This document shows positions 39,172 to 47,794 of a stretch of 64,000 nucleotides of DNA, in pieces. Positions within the stretch are counted from its first letter, which is position 1, and every line of letters starts with the position of its first letter. The translations under genes and the position numbers were made by a program. The stretch is from contig NZ_QHKX01000001.1 in NCBI RefSeq assembly GCF_003194625.1, forward strand, positions 682,001 through 746,000, read 5' to 3'. The DNA comes from Nocardioides solisilvae (GTDB taxonomy: Bacteria > Actinomycetota > Actinomycetes > Propionibacteriales > Nocardioidaceae). The notes below the pieces were generated by a model, which saw only the letters and a program-made list of their open reading frames with translations, was not told the DNA's origin and did no database searches.

Positions 39172-40448
39172 TCATAGACCGAGCTGCCCGGCCACGTTTC
39201 GCCGAAGCAGGTTCTCGCGGCGCTCATGGCGCTCGACCGACCCCAAACTCGACAGGTCCGACTGATACGCAACGGCCCACGCGGGCGCATCCTGTCTGAG
39301 AGCCGTTCGCATCATGCCGCTCCGCAACGATGTCCACGCGTAGCGGCCGCGGAGTTCCGCCTCCGCACACCGCGCTCGGATGACACGGTTCAGTCCCTGC
39401 GCGGCCAGCGCCCTGCCTTCGATCACCGAGTAGTTGCACGTGGGGAAGGCGGGTGCCTCCGGCTCGGTCAGTGCCTGCTCGTCCAAGCGCGCCACCCACG
39501 CCAGCCATGTCCGGACAGGGTCGTACCGAGGATCTGTGACGGAGGGGACCAAGACCTCCGAACGTCGGCCGGTCACTCGCAGCAGCAGACCGTCCTCCCT
39601 GACGATCACGTCGCGACGTCGGAGAGCCGACGCCTCGTGAGTGCGCAACGCGGCCCCGTACCCCAGCGTCAGGAGCGCACGATCGCGGGCTGGAGCCGGG
39701 GCATCCTGACCCACCTCAAGGAGCGCCCGACTGAGAGCGCCCTGGCTTCTGCTGTTGCGGACGTAGGGGTCGAGGGATCTGCGCAGCCTGGCCTCGTCCC
39801 ACACGGCCGGCTTGTCAACCAGTACGTACCGTCCTCCACGCAGAGGCAGCCACGCAGAGGCAGCAGACCGGTCACCGGACAGGCAGGGTCGTCGGGCAGA
39901 GCCCGGAGCGTCCAGGACCTCTGTGTCGGAGCCCCTCGACCTACCCGTTGGCTGACAGTGACGATGACCTGTCTCCTCGTCAGCCGCACCTGATCCCACG
40001 TCAATCGCGACAGCACCGCAGCGGGCAGTCCCGTGGACGCGTGCAGGATGATGGCGGCCGCGGCCCTGCGCTGGTGAACTGACCGAATGAGGGTTGCGTC
40101 GACCAGAGCGTGGACGAGTTCGACGTAGAGCGGATCGACGTGACCGGGAGTCTGGGGTCCGATCGGACGTGCGCGGTGGAGGCCCCGGAGCAGCGACCGC
40201 ACGTCAGGGTTCGCGGACCACGTCGGGCGTCCGCCGAGGCGTCGGACGAGGTCGAGGGACTGCAGGCGCCGCCGCGTCGCATGCCCTGTCTCAGCGTCCG
40301 CATGAGAGGCGAGGTAGATCGAGACGGCCTCGGCTTCCTCGTCCAGACCGAAGGCGGAGCAGAAGGCCGCGAAACGTGCGGTCTCCCTCACCGCTTGCAG
40401 CCGTCGACGCTGCGGGACGGCACCTGCGAGCGTCGGGTCACGGCCCAT
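39172..40448 (-). pseudogene. Tyrosine-recombinase-like gene 2, frameshifted by a 14-bp duplication
   Basis: The frame opens with ATG at 40448 (overlapping the stop of gene 1 as TGATG), runs as MGRDPTLAGAVPQRRR..., then shifts at the 14-bp tandem duplication 39836-39863. Removing one copy joins GLLPLR to GGRYVLVDKP and restores one frame to 39172 (about 420 residues). The restored protein has an N-terminal SAM-like part, a degenerate core and a second core with AALRTHEASALRRRDV. Its last 30 residues align without gaps to those of gene 1, but the catalytic His and Tyr positions are Leu and His. It was probably catalytically inactive even before the frameshift. Confidence 0.7.
39836..39863. repeat. 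14-bp perfect tandem duplication breaking recombinase gene 2
   Basis: CCACGCAGAGGCAG at 39836-39849 and again at 39850-39863. Fourteen bases shift the frame; with one copy deleted the two halves of the gene are in frame. Confidence 0.85.
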
Positions 40449-41918
40449 CAGATCCCCAACTGCGATGCTGGATTGTTCCGCAGAGGATCGTCGGTGGAGA
40501 TGTAGAGCACCAGGCTGTCCAGCGTCGCGTGTCGGCTCTGCCGTGCGATGTCCTCCAGCGGTACGCATAGGTCGGCGGCCGTCGAGATGAAGCCGCGTCG
40601 CAGCGACCTGGCGCACGATGCTCGTGACGCTGGCGGTCGAGAGGGGGTCGGTGCCGATCCGACCCGCGCGGCCCACTCTGGTGAAGCAGGGCAGATCAGG
40701 GACAGTCTCGGCTCCCAGCTGAAGCTCGACGCGCTCGAGCCATCGACGGAGCGCCGTCACGGGACAGGTCAGGTCGGAGCTTCCGTTCGGGATGCCCACG
40801 TCGACACCGTGACCCTCGGGGTCCGTCTTGGACCTACGCAGGCGGACTATTGCACCACGCTCCTTGAACGTGATGTCGCTCCAGCGCAATTGGCACAGAT
40901 CCGGTCTCCGGAAGGCACCCGCGAAACCCAGAAGCAGCAGCGCCTTGTCCCTGAGCACCTCGGAGGGGACCCCACCGAGCAGGGCTATGCGGTGGTCGAC
41001 ATCACCGCCGAGCGACTCGCGACGGGACCTCCGAACGCTGAAGACCGGCTTCGTACTCCACGGCCGGTCCTCCCGTGCGCCGTGCCTGTCGACGGGGGTT
41101 ATCACCCACACAGCGGTGGCCCCCGATACGTCGCGCCACTGTCGAAATGCGGAGACCGCGCACAGCGAGTGGTTGCGATGAGCGTTGATGCGGACCGAGC
41201 GACCGGCGCGGCCCGCACGTGGGGACTCGACGCTGATGATCACCCGACGCGTCGTCAGCACCACGTCCTCCCAACGAAGTCGCGCGATGGCGCCGTCACT
41301 CAGGCCGGCGCGGTGAAGGCAGAGCACGACCCGGTCGCGAAGCTCGACTGGGTCGGGAGGAAAGTCGTCGAGCCTCCGGCACACCTCGCGGAGGAACCCG
41401 ATGCGAAGCGCCGTGATCTGCTCGCTCGGCGTTCGAGGTGGAGCCACCCGCCGCAGGGTGCGGAGGAACATCGCCATCGCCGGATCATCGCCGGGCGGCG
41501 CGTACCCGGCCTCGACGTGCAAACGGTTGATGGCGGCCACCCACCCCCGAAGCGTCGCCAGGGCGGCACCATTGGGTCTCTCTCCCGCGGCGTCGGCGAG
41601 GTACAACATCACCGTTTCCGGATCCGCAGGGAGGGGGCACAGACTCCTGGTGACGCACCACGCCGTGAAGAGCTTCCACCGCCGCGCGTAGGTCTGGCGC
41701 GTCGAGACAGCGATCCCTTGGCTGTAAAGCTGAGCGGTCCGTGAGATGAGGACGCTCAGTTCGTCGGTGGAGGCGATCGGCTCGGACGCGCCCAAGAACT
41801 CAGCGACCCTCGCATCTCGGAGACGCTGGGCGACTGATCCCGGATCGACGTCCTGACGCGTTGCGGATGGTGAGGGGTGCTGCAGTCGTCGATACGGCGG
41901 CCGTTGCGATCTGACCAC
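40448..41918 (-). pseudogene. Tyrosine-recombinase-like gene 1, frameshifted near its HxxR motif
   Basis: Begins MVRSQRPPYRRLQH; VSTRQTYARRWKLFTAWC is a SAM-like core-binding domain. A degenerate catalytic core (SDGAIARLRWEDV) is followed by a second with AFRRPDLCQLRWSDI, holding Arg-I. At about 40590-40620 the frame shifts: the upstream frame ends VTSIVRQVA and the +1 frame resumes SLRRGFISTAAD, then ARQSRHATLDSLVLYIST with the His and nucleophilic Tyr, stopping at 40448. Compared with gene 2, about 10-12 codons that include the HxxR His position are missing, so a small deletion is likely. Read straight through, the first frame falsely fuses to gene 2. Confidence 0.7.
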
Positions 41919-42150
41919 CCGTCAACGATGCACCTGACTGACCTGCGACGCCAGACCCCTCAACACTCTGCCGCTCGAGTCCCCCTGCTCAGCCTGTGAC
42001 GAGAAGTGACGAGTACCGAACTGCCCCACTGCGAGAGCCCCAACACACCTATCGAATCGAGCGGCACGCATGCTACGAAGGTCCGTAGATCGGTCCGCCC
42101 CTTGGGGCGGGCCGAGCGTCATTTCAGGGCCAAGTGACGAGTGTTGACGG
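41919..42150. other. Region upstream of the relaxase with short direct repeats (possible oriT)
   Basis: 232 bp between the divergent recombinase and relaxase genes. The 11-mer AAGTGACGAGT occurs at 42004-42014 and 42132-42142, and GTGACGA recurs several times nearby. A region adjacent to a MobF relaxase is where the nick site is expected, but no nic sequence was recognised. Confidence 0.35.
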
Positions 42151-44850
42151 GTGGTGACGAAGCCGATGCACGGTGGGGTGAAGTTCTACCGCGGATCCGC
42201 CGCTGCCGCGCGCTCATACGTCGAGACGGACCGCTCGCGCGTCGACGATTACTACCTGGCCGAGGGCACCGCGGTGGCGGAGCGGTATGTCGCCACGACG
42301 CTCGCAGCGGGGGGACGCGGTGTTCCCGGAGTTCAGAATGGAGGAACGTTGGCAGGTGACGCCTACGAGAGCTGGGTCGCCGGCTACGACGTCGAGACCG
42401 GCGCGGCCAAGGGACGCCTGCGCGACGACGCCCATGCACTGCGGTTCGTCGAGGTCGTGGTGAACGGGCCGAAGTCCTGGTCGCTCGCCGCCGCGCTCCA
42501 CCGCGACGTCGCGACGGCGTACGACGCTGCGATGGACCGGGCGGCTGGTGAGGTGATCGGGTGGGTTGCCGAGCACGCCACCACCCGGGTCGGCCCGCGT
42601 GGCCGGCAGGTGCAGGTCCCGGTGGAGAAGGTCGAGGCGGCCGTCGTACGTCACTACACCTCGCGCGCCGGCGACCCGCACCGCCACCTCCACGTGCAGA
42701 TCAACGCGCGCGTCTTTGCGCGCGGGGCGTGGCGGGGACTGCACTCGGTCGGTGTCGTGGACAGCATCGAGGCGCTCAACGGGATCGGTCACGCGGCCGT
42801 GATGTGCGACCCCGAGTTCAGGACGGCCCTCGCCGCGCGGGGATACACGCTCGACGACGACGGCGAAATTCAGCAGCTCGCGCCGTACACCGGAGGGTTC
42901 AGCCAGCGCGCCGCACAGATCAACCGCAACGTCGAACGGTACGAGGCGGCATGGCGAGCCGAGCATCCCGGGCAGGAACCCGGGCCGCGACTGCACCAGG
43001 CCTGGGACCGACGCGCCTGGGCGGACGCACGACCCGACAAGGTCGTGCCTCGCAGCGGCGCCGACCTCGTCGTCGCGTGGAACAACGAGCTGCGCGATCT
43101 CGGCTTCACGCCACCGACCAACCCGGTGACAGCGCCGGGTCTGCAGATCGGCCGCCTCAACCGGGACGGCGCAGCGGGTCTGGTGCTCACACGTCTCGGT
43201 GCCAAGCGGTCGGCGTGGAATGCAGCCGACATCCGCGGTGAGGTGGAGAAGCTGATCGCCTCCCTCGGCGTGGTCACCGAACGCCCCGTTCGTTACGAAC
43301 TGGTCGAGGACATCGCCGACCGTGCCCGAACACGGTGCGTGCCGTTGCTGGACCGAGCAGACGTCCCCGAGCACGTCCGATGCCTGACGTCGGAACGGGT
43401 TGTCGCCGTCGAGGCTGGTCTGGTCGAGACCTTTGCTTCGCGCGCATCGCGACCGGTGACCGCCGCGCGCCGGCTCCGCAGCATCGACCACCTCGACCCG
43501 GCGCAACAAGGCGTGGTTGCGGCCCTTGCCGGCGACGCCGGCCTGCTCGTGATCGAAGGCGCCGCAGGCACCGGCAAGACCACCACGCTGGCCGCCGCAC
43601 GCGACGTGCTGGACGAGGCCGACCGTCGACTCGTAATCGTCACTCCAACGCTCAAGGCTGCCCAAGCAGCGCGCCAGCAGGTCGGCGCCGACGCGTTCTC
43701 CGCCGCCTGGCTCATCCACCAGCACGGCTACCGCTGGGACGAGGACGGCCACTGGTCACAGACTGACGCCACACCCGATGCCCGTGTACGCCTGCTCCCC
43801 GGCGATGTCCTTCTCATAGACGAGGCCGGCATGCTCGACCAGGACACCGCCCGCGCGCTGTTCGCCATCGCCGACCAAGCGCACGCAGTCGTCGCGCTCC
43901 TCGGCGACCGCCACCAACTCCCAGCCGTTGGTCGCGGCGGCGTCCTCAACCTCGCCGCCCGCTGGGTACGACCCGCCGCTCACCACGAACTCGACTCGGT
44001 CCACCGGTTCAACGATCCCGCGTACGCCGACCTCAGCCTGCTCATGCGCTCTGGTGAGCGACCTGGTGAGGTCTTCGACAAGCTGAACGAGCGCGGCCAT
44101 ATCGTGATCCATGCCAGCGAGGCCGAACGCACCGCAGGCCTGGCCGCCATCGGCGCCGATGGTGCTGATGGCGGCAACCAGCTCGTCATCGCCGACACCC
44201 GCGACCAGGTCGGAGCGCTCAACGCAACCATCCGCGACCGCCGCCGCGGCGCTGGCGCACCGCTCAGCGAACAGTCTGGTGAGCCGGTCACGCGTCGCGG
44301 TGAGCGGATCGGTCTCGGCGACCGGGTCGCCACTCGACGCAACGACCGCGACCTCGGGGTCGCCAACCGCGACACCTGGACCGTGGCCGGGATCGGCAAG
44401 GACGGCAGCCTGTTCGTCACCGGCCGCGCCGGCCCACGCAATCTGCCCGCCGAGTACGTCCGCGTGCACGTCGAGCTCGCCTTCACCACTACCACCTACG
44501 GCGCCCAAGGCGAGACCGTCGACACCGCACATCTCGCGCTCGGCGAGACGACCGGCGCCGCGTCGGCGTACGTCGCCATGACCCGGGGCCGCCACCACAA
44601 CGTCGCCCACCTCGTCGCCGAGTCCATCGACGACGCTCGCAGCCAATGGATCGACGTCTTCAGCCGCCACCGCGCCGACCTCGGACCCAGCCACGCTGCC
44701 CAGAGGGCCGCAGACGACATCGACCGGTACGGACCGAGCGCGCCGCCAGCGAGCACCGAACTGCAGGCTGCGGTGCTGCGCGCTGGTACCCGCCGCCGGC
44801 CCGAGCCGATACCGAGCTCCCTGCCGCCATCGCGCAGGATCGGCCGCTGA
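42151..44850 (+). CDS. MobF/TrwC-type relaxase-helicase
   Basis: 899 residues. The relaxase domain (1-300) has N-terminal tyrosines in VDDYYLAEG and the metal-binding histidines in HYTSRAGDPHRHLHVQ. The helicase domain (about 440-830) is RecD2/TraI-like, with Walker A EGAAGTGKTTTLAAA, Walker B LLIDEAGMLDQ, GDRHQLPAVGRGG and YVAMTRGRHHN. It would nick oriT, stay covalently attached to the strand and unwind it during conjugation. GTG start; a GTG at 42154 or an ATG at 42166 is also possible. It is full length and intact, although no secretion genes are present. Confidence 0.92.
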   Translation: MVTKPMHGGVKFYRGSAAAARSYVETDRSRVDDYYLAEGTAVAERYVATTLAAGGRGVPGVQNGGTLAGDAYESWVAGYDVETGAAKGRLRDDAHALRFVEVVVNGPKSWSLAAALHRDVATAYDAAMDRAAGEVIGWVAEHATTRVGPRGRQVQVPVEKVEAAVVRHYTSRAGDPHRHLHVQINARVFARGAWRGLHSVGVVDSIEALNGIGHAAVMCDPEFRTALAARGYTLDDDGEIQQLAPYTGGFSQRAAQINRNVERYEAAWRAEHPGQEPGPRLHQAWDRRAWADARPDKVVPRSGADLVVAWNNELRDLGFTPPTNPVTAPGLQIGRLNRDGAAGLVLTRLGAKRSAWNAADIRGEVEKLIASLGVVTERPVRYELVEDIADRARTRCVPLLDRADVPEHVRCLTSERVVAVEAGLVETFASRASRPVTAARRLRSIDHLDPAQQGVVAALAGDAGLLVIEGAAGTGKTTTLAAARDVLDEADRRLVIVTPTLKAAQAARQQVGADAFSAAWLIHQHGYRWDEDGHWSQTDATPDARVRLLPGDVLLIDEAGMLDQDTARALFAIADQAHAVVALLGDRHQLPAVGRGGVLNLAARWVRPAAHHELDSVHRFNDPAYADLSLLMRSGERPGEVFDKLNERGHIVIHASEAERTAGLAAIGADGADGGNQLVIADTRDQVGALNATIRDRRRGAGAPLSEQSGEPVTRRGERIGLGDRVATRRNDRDLGVANRDTWTVAGIGKDGSLFVTGRAGPRNLPAEYVRVHVELAFTTTTYGAQGETVDTAHLALGETTGAASAYVAMTRGRHHNVAHLVAESIDDARSQWIDVFSRHRADLGPSHAAQRAADDIDRYGPSAPPASTELQAAVLRAGTRRRPEPIPSSLPPSRRIGR

Positions 44851-45022
44851 CCAACCTCCTCACACTGAGTGATCGCCCAAAGTGGCTACGTCGACATAGG
44901 TGACCAGGAGAGGCGCGAGTCTGGACGACAGCGGTCACAGTCATCCGATCCGCAGGCCCCGACGTTGCTTCTCCACGCCCGAGTCGCCGAGCCCGTCGGC
45001 GGCCACGACGAGAGGCGACGTG

Positions 45023-45262
45023 ATGGTGACACCGATCGGCATCCCGGACGAGTGGGACGACGACAACCTGATCCTGTTCGAGGAGTTCTGCGAACTCATC
45101 CGCACACCCCAGCGCACGGTCCGTGATTGGCGCCAGCGGGGGGTGGGCCCACGCTGGACTCGCTTCCAGGGCGTGGGCCGGCTCTACATCACAGTCGCGG
45201 AGGCGCGACGCTTCCTTACCTCGGCCACCGTGACGCGAGTGGAGGCGCGTTCCGATGGCTGA
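45023..45262 (+). CDS. Small HTH DNA-binding protein (AlpA/excisionase-like), first of pair
   Basis: 79 residues. FCELIRTPQRTVRDWRQRGV followed by GPRWTRFQGVGRLYITVAEARRFL is the winged-helix/MerR-type HTH layout of excisionase-family (HTH_17) proteins. The ATG follows GAGGCGACG; a GTG one codon earlier is possible. Its end overlaps the start of the next, related gene by 8 bp. Probable recombination directionality factor or regulator of the relaxase/integrase. Confidence 0.72.
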   Translation: MVTPIGIPDEWDDDNLILFEEFCELIRTPQRTVRDWRQRGVGPRWTRFQGVGRLYITVAEARRFLTSATVTRVEARSDG

Positions 45263-45449
45263 GCGTCGGGCCGTCCCGGTCTACCTGAGCCTGGAGGCGG
45301 CCGAGTGCATGTCGGTCTCGGTCAAGACGATCCGGCGCTGGATCGCCGCCGGCTCGCTCCCGGCGTACCGCTGCGGCAAGCGCGCCATCCGGATCAAGCT
45401 CGAGGACCTAGAGGCCACGCCTCGGCAGATCCCCTCTTCGCGGTGGTGA
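45255..45449 (+). CDS. Small HTH DNA-binding protein (excisionase-like), second of pair
   Basis: 64 residues: VYLSLEAAECMSVSVKTIRR, then WIAAGSLPAYRCGKRAIRIKLEDLEA, the classic HTH_17 excisionase pattern (helix-turn-helix, then wing, then acidic helix). It is translationally coupled to the preceding HTH gene. One of the two is likely Xis for the integrase at 51056-52231. Confidence 0.75.
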   Translation: MAERRAVPVYLSLEAAECMSVSVKTIRRWIAAGSLPAYRCGKRAIRIKLEDLEATPRQIPSSRW

Positions 45450-45578
45450 CAGCGCTGCGCAGGCGAAGCCTCGCGAAGAGGCGTACGACGACGACCCTCG
45501 GTACCGATCGCACACCGAAACAGCATGTTGGGGAGCACAACGTCGTGACAGCGGGTCCGGCCACGAAATCGTTCGCGG

Positions 45579-45824
45579 TTGGCCGTGGATCTGGTGGCTA
45601 GCTCTCAACTGTCGACGCCGTACACGCCGTGGTCCCGGCTACATCGCCTGGTGGTGTTCAAGGTCGGAGGGCAACCCCATCTTGACGTGGTGGCGGTCAA
45701 AGTGCAGGCTGACGGAACCACCTATGTGCAACTTGGCGCGCCACGTACCGTGAAAAGCAACGGTTCTGTCGGTGCTCTGTACGAGGATGCATGTAGGCCA
45801 CTGGGGTCGCGAAAGGGGAGTTGA
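45579..45824 (+). CDS. Possible small hypothetical protein
   Basis: 81 residues with a TTG start, or shorter from GTG at 45585. No motif is recognised; the middle has VVFKVGGQPHLDVVAVKVQA of alternating beta character. It ends just before the next small gene. Coding status is uncertain, because it lacks a clear ribosome-binding site. Confidence 0.35.
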   Translation: MAVDLVASSQLSTPYTPWSRLHRLVVFKVGGQPHLDVVAVKVQADGTTYVQLGAPRTVKSNGSVGALYEDACRPLGSRKGS

Positions 45825-45829
45825 CGTCT

Positions 45830-46075
45830 ATGACGACCATCGCGGTCGCACCGCAAGGTGCACGGGAGCGCGCAGATTCAGTGATCGGCGGCCTTCGCCG
45901 CAAGGCGCTGACGTTCCTAGAGGAGCGCGGAAATGAAGTGCAGCTGGCCGAGCTTCTTGGCCACCTTCGAGCCGAGGAAGCTAGGACCGAGTTAGTGAGC
46001 CGTGCTGTGGCGGGACTGCTGTCGAGCGGTCGGCTCGTGCTCACGAGTGATCGACGCGTCCTGCTCCCGCATTAG
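45830..46075 (+). CDS. Small hypothetical protein, winged-helix-like
   Basis: 81 residues from the ATG at 45830 (GGGGAG upstream). The pattern of helices followed by AVAGLLSSGRLVLTSDRRVLLPH resembles the last helix and wing of a winged-helix domain. No family is named. Its stop overlaps the convergent dGTPase stop by 4 bp. Confidence 0.5.
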   Translation: MTTIAVAPQGARERADSVIGGLRRKALTFLEERGNEVQLAELLGHLRAEEARTELVSRAVAGLLSSGRLVLTSDRRVLLPH

Positions 46076-47454
46076 TAGGCCAACCAAGGGTCGAGCACGG
46101 AGTGCGCTCCGGTCCCTGTCAGCCGCTCGTAAAGGTCGATGGCCTGAGTCTCGGTCAGGGATGCGATGTAGTCGGCCACCGCGCGGGCTCGGCGAACGTG
46201 CTCGTTTACACCGAACTCGCTGCGTCCTGGCTCGGTCTCAGTGACCATCCAAAGGTCGTACAACCGCTTGGGCAGCCGGAATTCCTCCTTCGCTGCAATG
46301 GCATCATCAAGCCACTTCGTGAGTCGGTCGAACAGGCATCGGAGGAGCTCGGCCTGTCCCTCCTGAAGGGTCGCCAGCGCGGGGTCGTGGATGACGTAGT
46401 GCCACGTGAGCTGCTTGAAGAGTTCAACCTCGGCCCGGACCAACGGCGGGATCTCAATGGGCTCGGGCCCCTCCACGAGTCGGATGGCGCTGACGTAGGA
46501 GTTTATGAGCCGGCTGCACACAGACCGAAGGCGAGCGAGGTCGTCTGCCGTCCCATTGTGGATGTTGAACTGGGCAAACTCGAGAGTCAACACATCGCCG
46601 AAGCGTTTGACCGCCGTGTCCCAGTCCGTGTCCTTGTACTTCTTACGTAGGCGACTAACGGCGCGGGTGGTGAAAGCTTCTCGTTCAAGTTCAACGGTCG
46701 CCAGGGCGACCATCGGGACCCTTCCAGCGCGGATGAAGTCTTCAAGGTCGTGGATTGCGTAGGTGATGTCGTCGGCCCAGTCCATGATCGCGGCCTCGGC
46801 ACTGCGCGCGCCGTCCGGCAACCCGCCCCGAGCACGCAGAAAAGCCTCGCGCTCGGTCCCGTAAGCGTTCCACTTCTTCAAGGAGGCGTCGCCAGCCTCG
46901 CCACGCAGCCAGGGGTACTTGATCACGGCCCGCAGAGTGGCGTCGCTCAGATCCAGGCCGAACGGCGTGTTCTCGCCGCGACGAGAGAGCGTGGCCAGGA
47001 TGCGGAACGTCTGCGCGTTACCTTCGAAGCCGTCGAGTCCCGCCTTGTAGCAGCGCTCGTTGAGTGCGGTCTCGCCGACATGACCGAACGGAGGATGGCC
47101 AAGGTCGTGAGCCAGGCCAGCCGACTCGGCCGCCCCGACGTCAAGTCCGCCCAAGCTCTTGATGACGGACTTATTGGATGGGTCGCGCTTGAGATGCTCT
47201 GCCATCCGTCGTGAGAGTTGCTGCACCTTGAGGGTGTGGGTCAACCGGGTATGGAACAAGGGCATCTCACCGACAGCAACCACCTGTGTGACGCCGCCGA
47301 GCCGCCGGAGCTCGTCGGAGTACAGGATGCGGTCACAGTCGTGCTCCGAGGGCGTTCGACCATCACCTGTCGGGCCCGGTTCTTCTGACGTGCGCGTCGC
47401 CGCATCTGGGAGCTGGTGATCGTCGTCCGTCACGTTCGTCTCCGGCTCACTCAT
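46072..47454 (-). CDS. dGTPase-like deoxynucleoside triphosphohydrolase (HD domain)
   Basis: 460 residues. HD-domain metal ligands: His in HTRLTHTLKVQQL, His-Asp in AGLAHDLGHPPFGH and a later Asp in DWADDITYAIHDLED. The family hydrolyses dGTP to deoxyguanosine and triphosphate. Element-borne dGTPases are known to deplete dGTP during phage infection. The ATG at 47454 (MSEPETN) is chosen; the frame extends 53 codons further without family-like sequence. It is divergent from the DRT1 reverse transcriptase across 340 bp. Confidence 0.9.
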   Translation of the reverse strand: MSEPETNVTDDDHQLPDAATRTSEEPGPTGDGRTPSEHDCDRILYSDELRRLGGVTQVVAVGEMPLFHTRLTHTLKVQQLSRRMAEHLKRDPSNKSVIKSLGGLDVGAAESAGLAHDLGHPPFGHVGETALNERCYKAGLDGFEGNAQTFRILATLSRRGENTPFGLDLSDATLRAVIKYPWLRGEAGDASLKKWNAYGTEREAFLRARGGLPDGARSAEAAIMDWADDITYAIHDLEDFIRAGRVPMVALATVELEREAFTTRAVSRLRKKYKDTDWDTAVKRFGDVLTLEFAQFNIHNGTADDLARLRSVCSRLINSYVSAIRLVEGPEPIEIPPLVRAEVELFKQLTWHYVIHDPALATLQEGQAELLRCLFDRLTKWLDDAIAAKEEFRLPKRLYDLWMVTETEPGRSEFGVNEHVRRARAVADYIASLTETQAIDLYERLTGTGAHSVLDPWLAY

Positions 47455-47794
47455 CGTGTCCCAAAGCCTCCGCTGAGCGGTCGACTCGGCAGCCGTCCGC
47501 GGAATCAGCTTCTGCGGTGGCCCGATTCCCGCGAATGCGGGTGGCCTTCTGGCCAGAATCGCTGACGTCGACACACAGGACCCCGTATTCCATGCCCGGC
47601 ACACTAGCGGCACTTATCGATGCGCACGTCGCACGCACCACGATCTCGCGACGAACCACGCGTATGCCGCCCCGAACACGACGGCGCCCTGCACACGGCG
47701 AAGCGCAGCGTCGGGCAGCCATGCTGGGTAAAGTCCGTCCCGCTCGGAGAGCGCGATCTCGGAGCCACCCGCTGAACGGCAGGATCTCGGGTGC
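47455..47794. promoter_or_regulatory. Divergent dGTPase/DRT1 intergenic region
   Basis: 340 bp with no convincing gene; short frames here lack support. It must hold both promoters. Some antiviral reverse transcriptases use an adjacent structured RNA, so a non-coding RNA is conceivable, but no clear hairpin set was identified by eye. Confidence 0.4.

Noticed and set aside
39669..41918. Single 749-residue recombinase fusion read from one long open frame
   Set aside because: The long frame crosses two frameshifts. The catalytic C-terminus of gene 1 and of gene 2 lie in other frames, and a TGATG junction separates the genes, so two broken genes explain the data better.
45450..45829. Additional genes between the HTH pair and the small winged-helix protein
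   Set aside because: Apart from one doubtful 81-residue frame, the open frames are frame shadows with no ribosome-binding sites.
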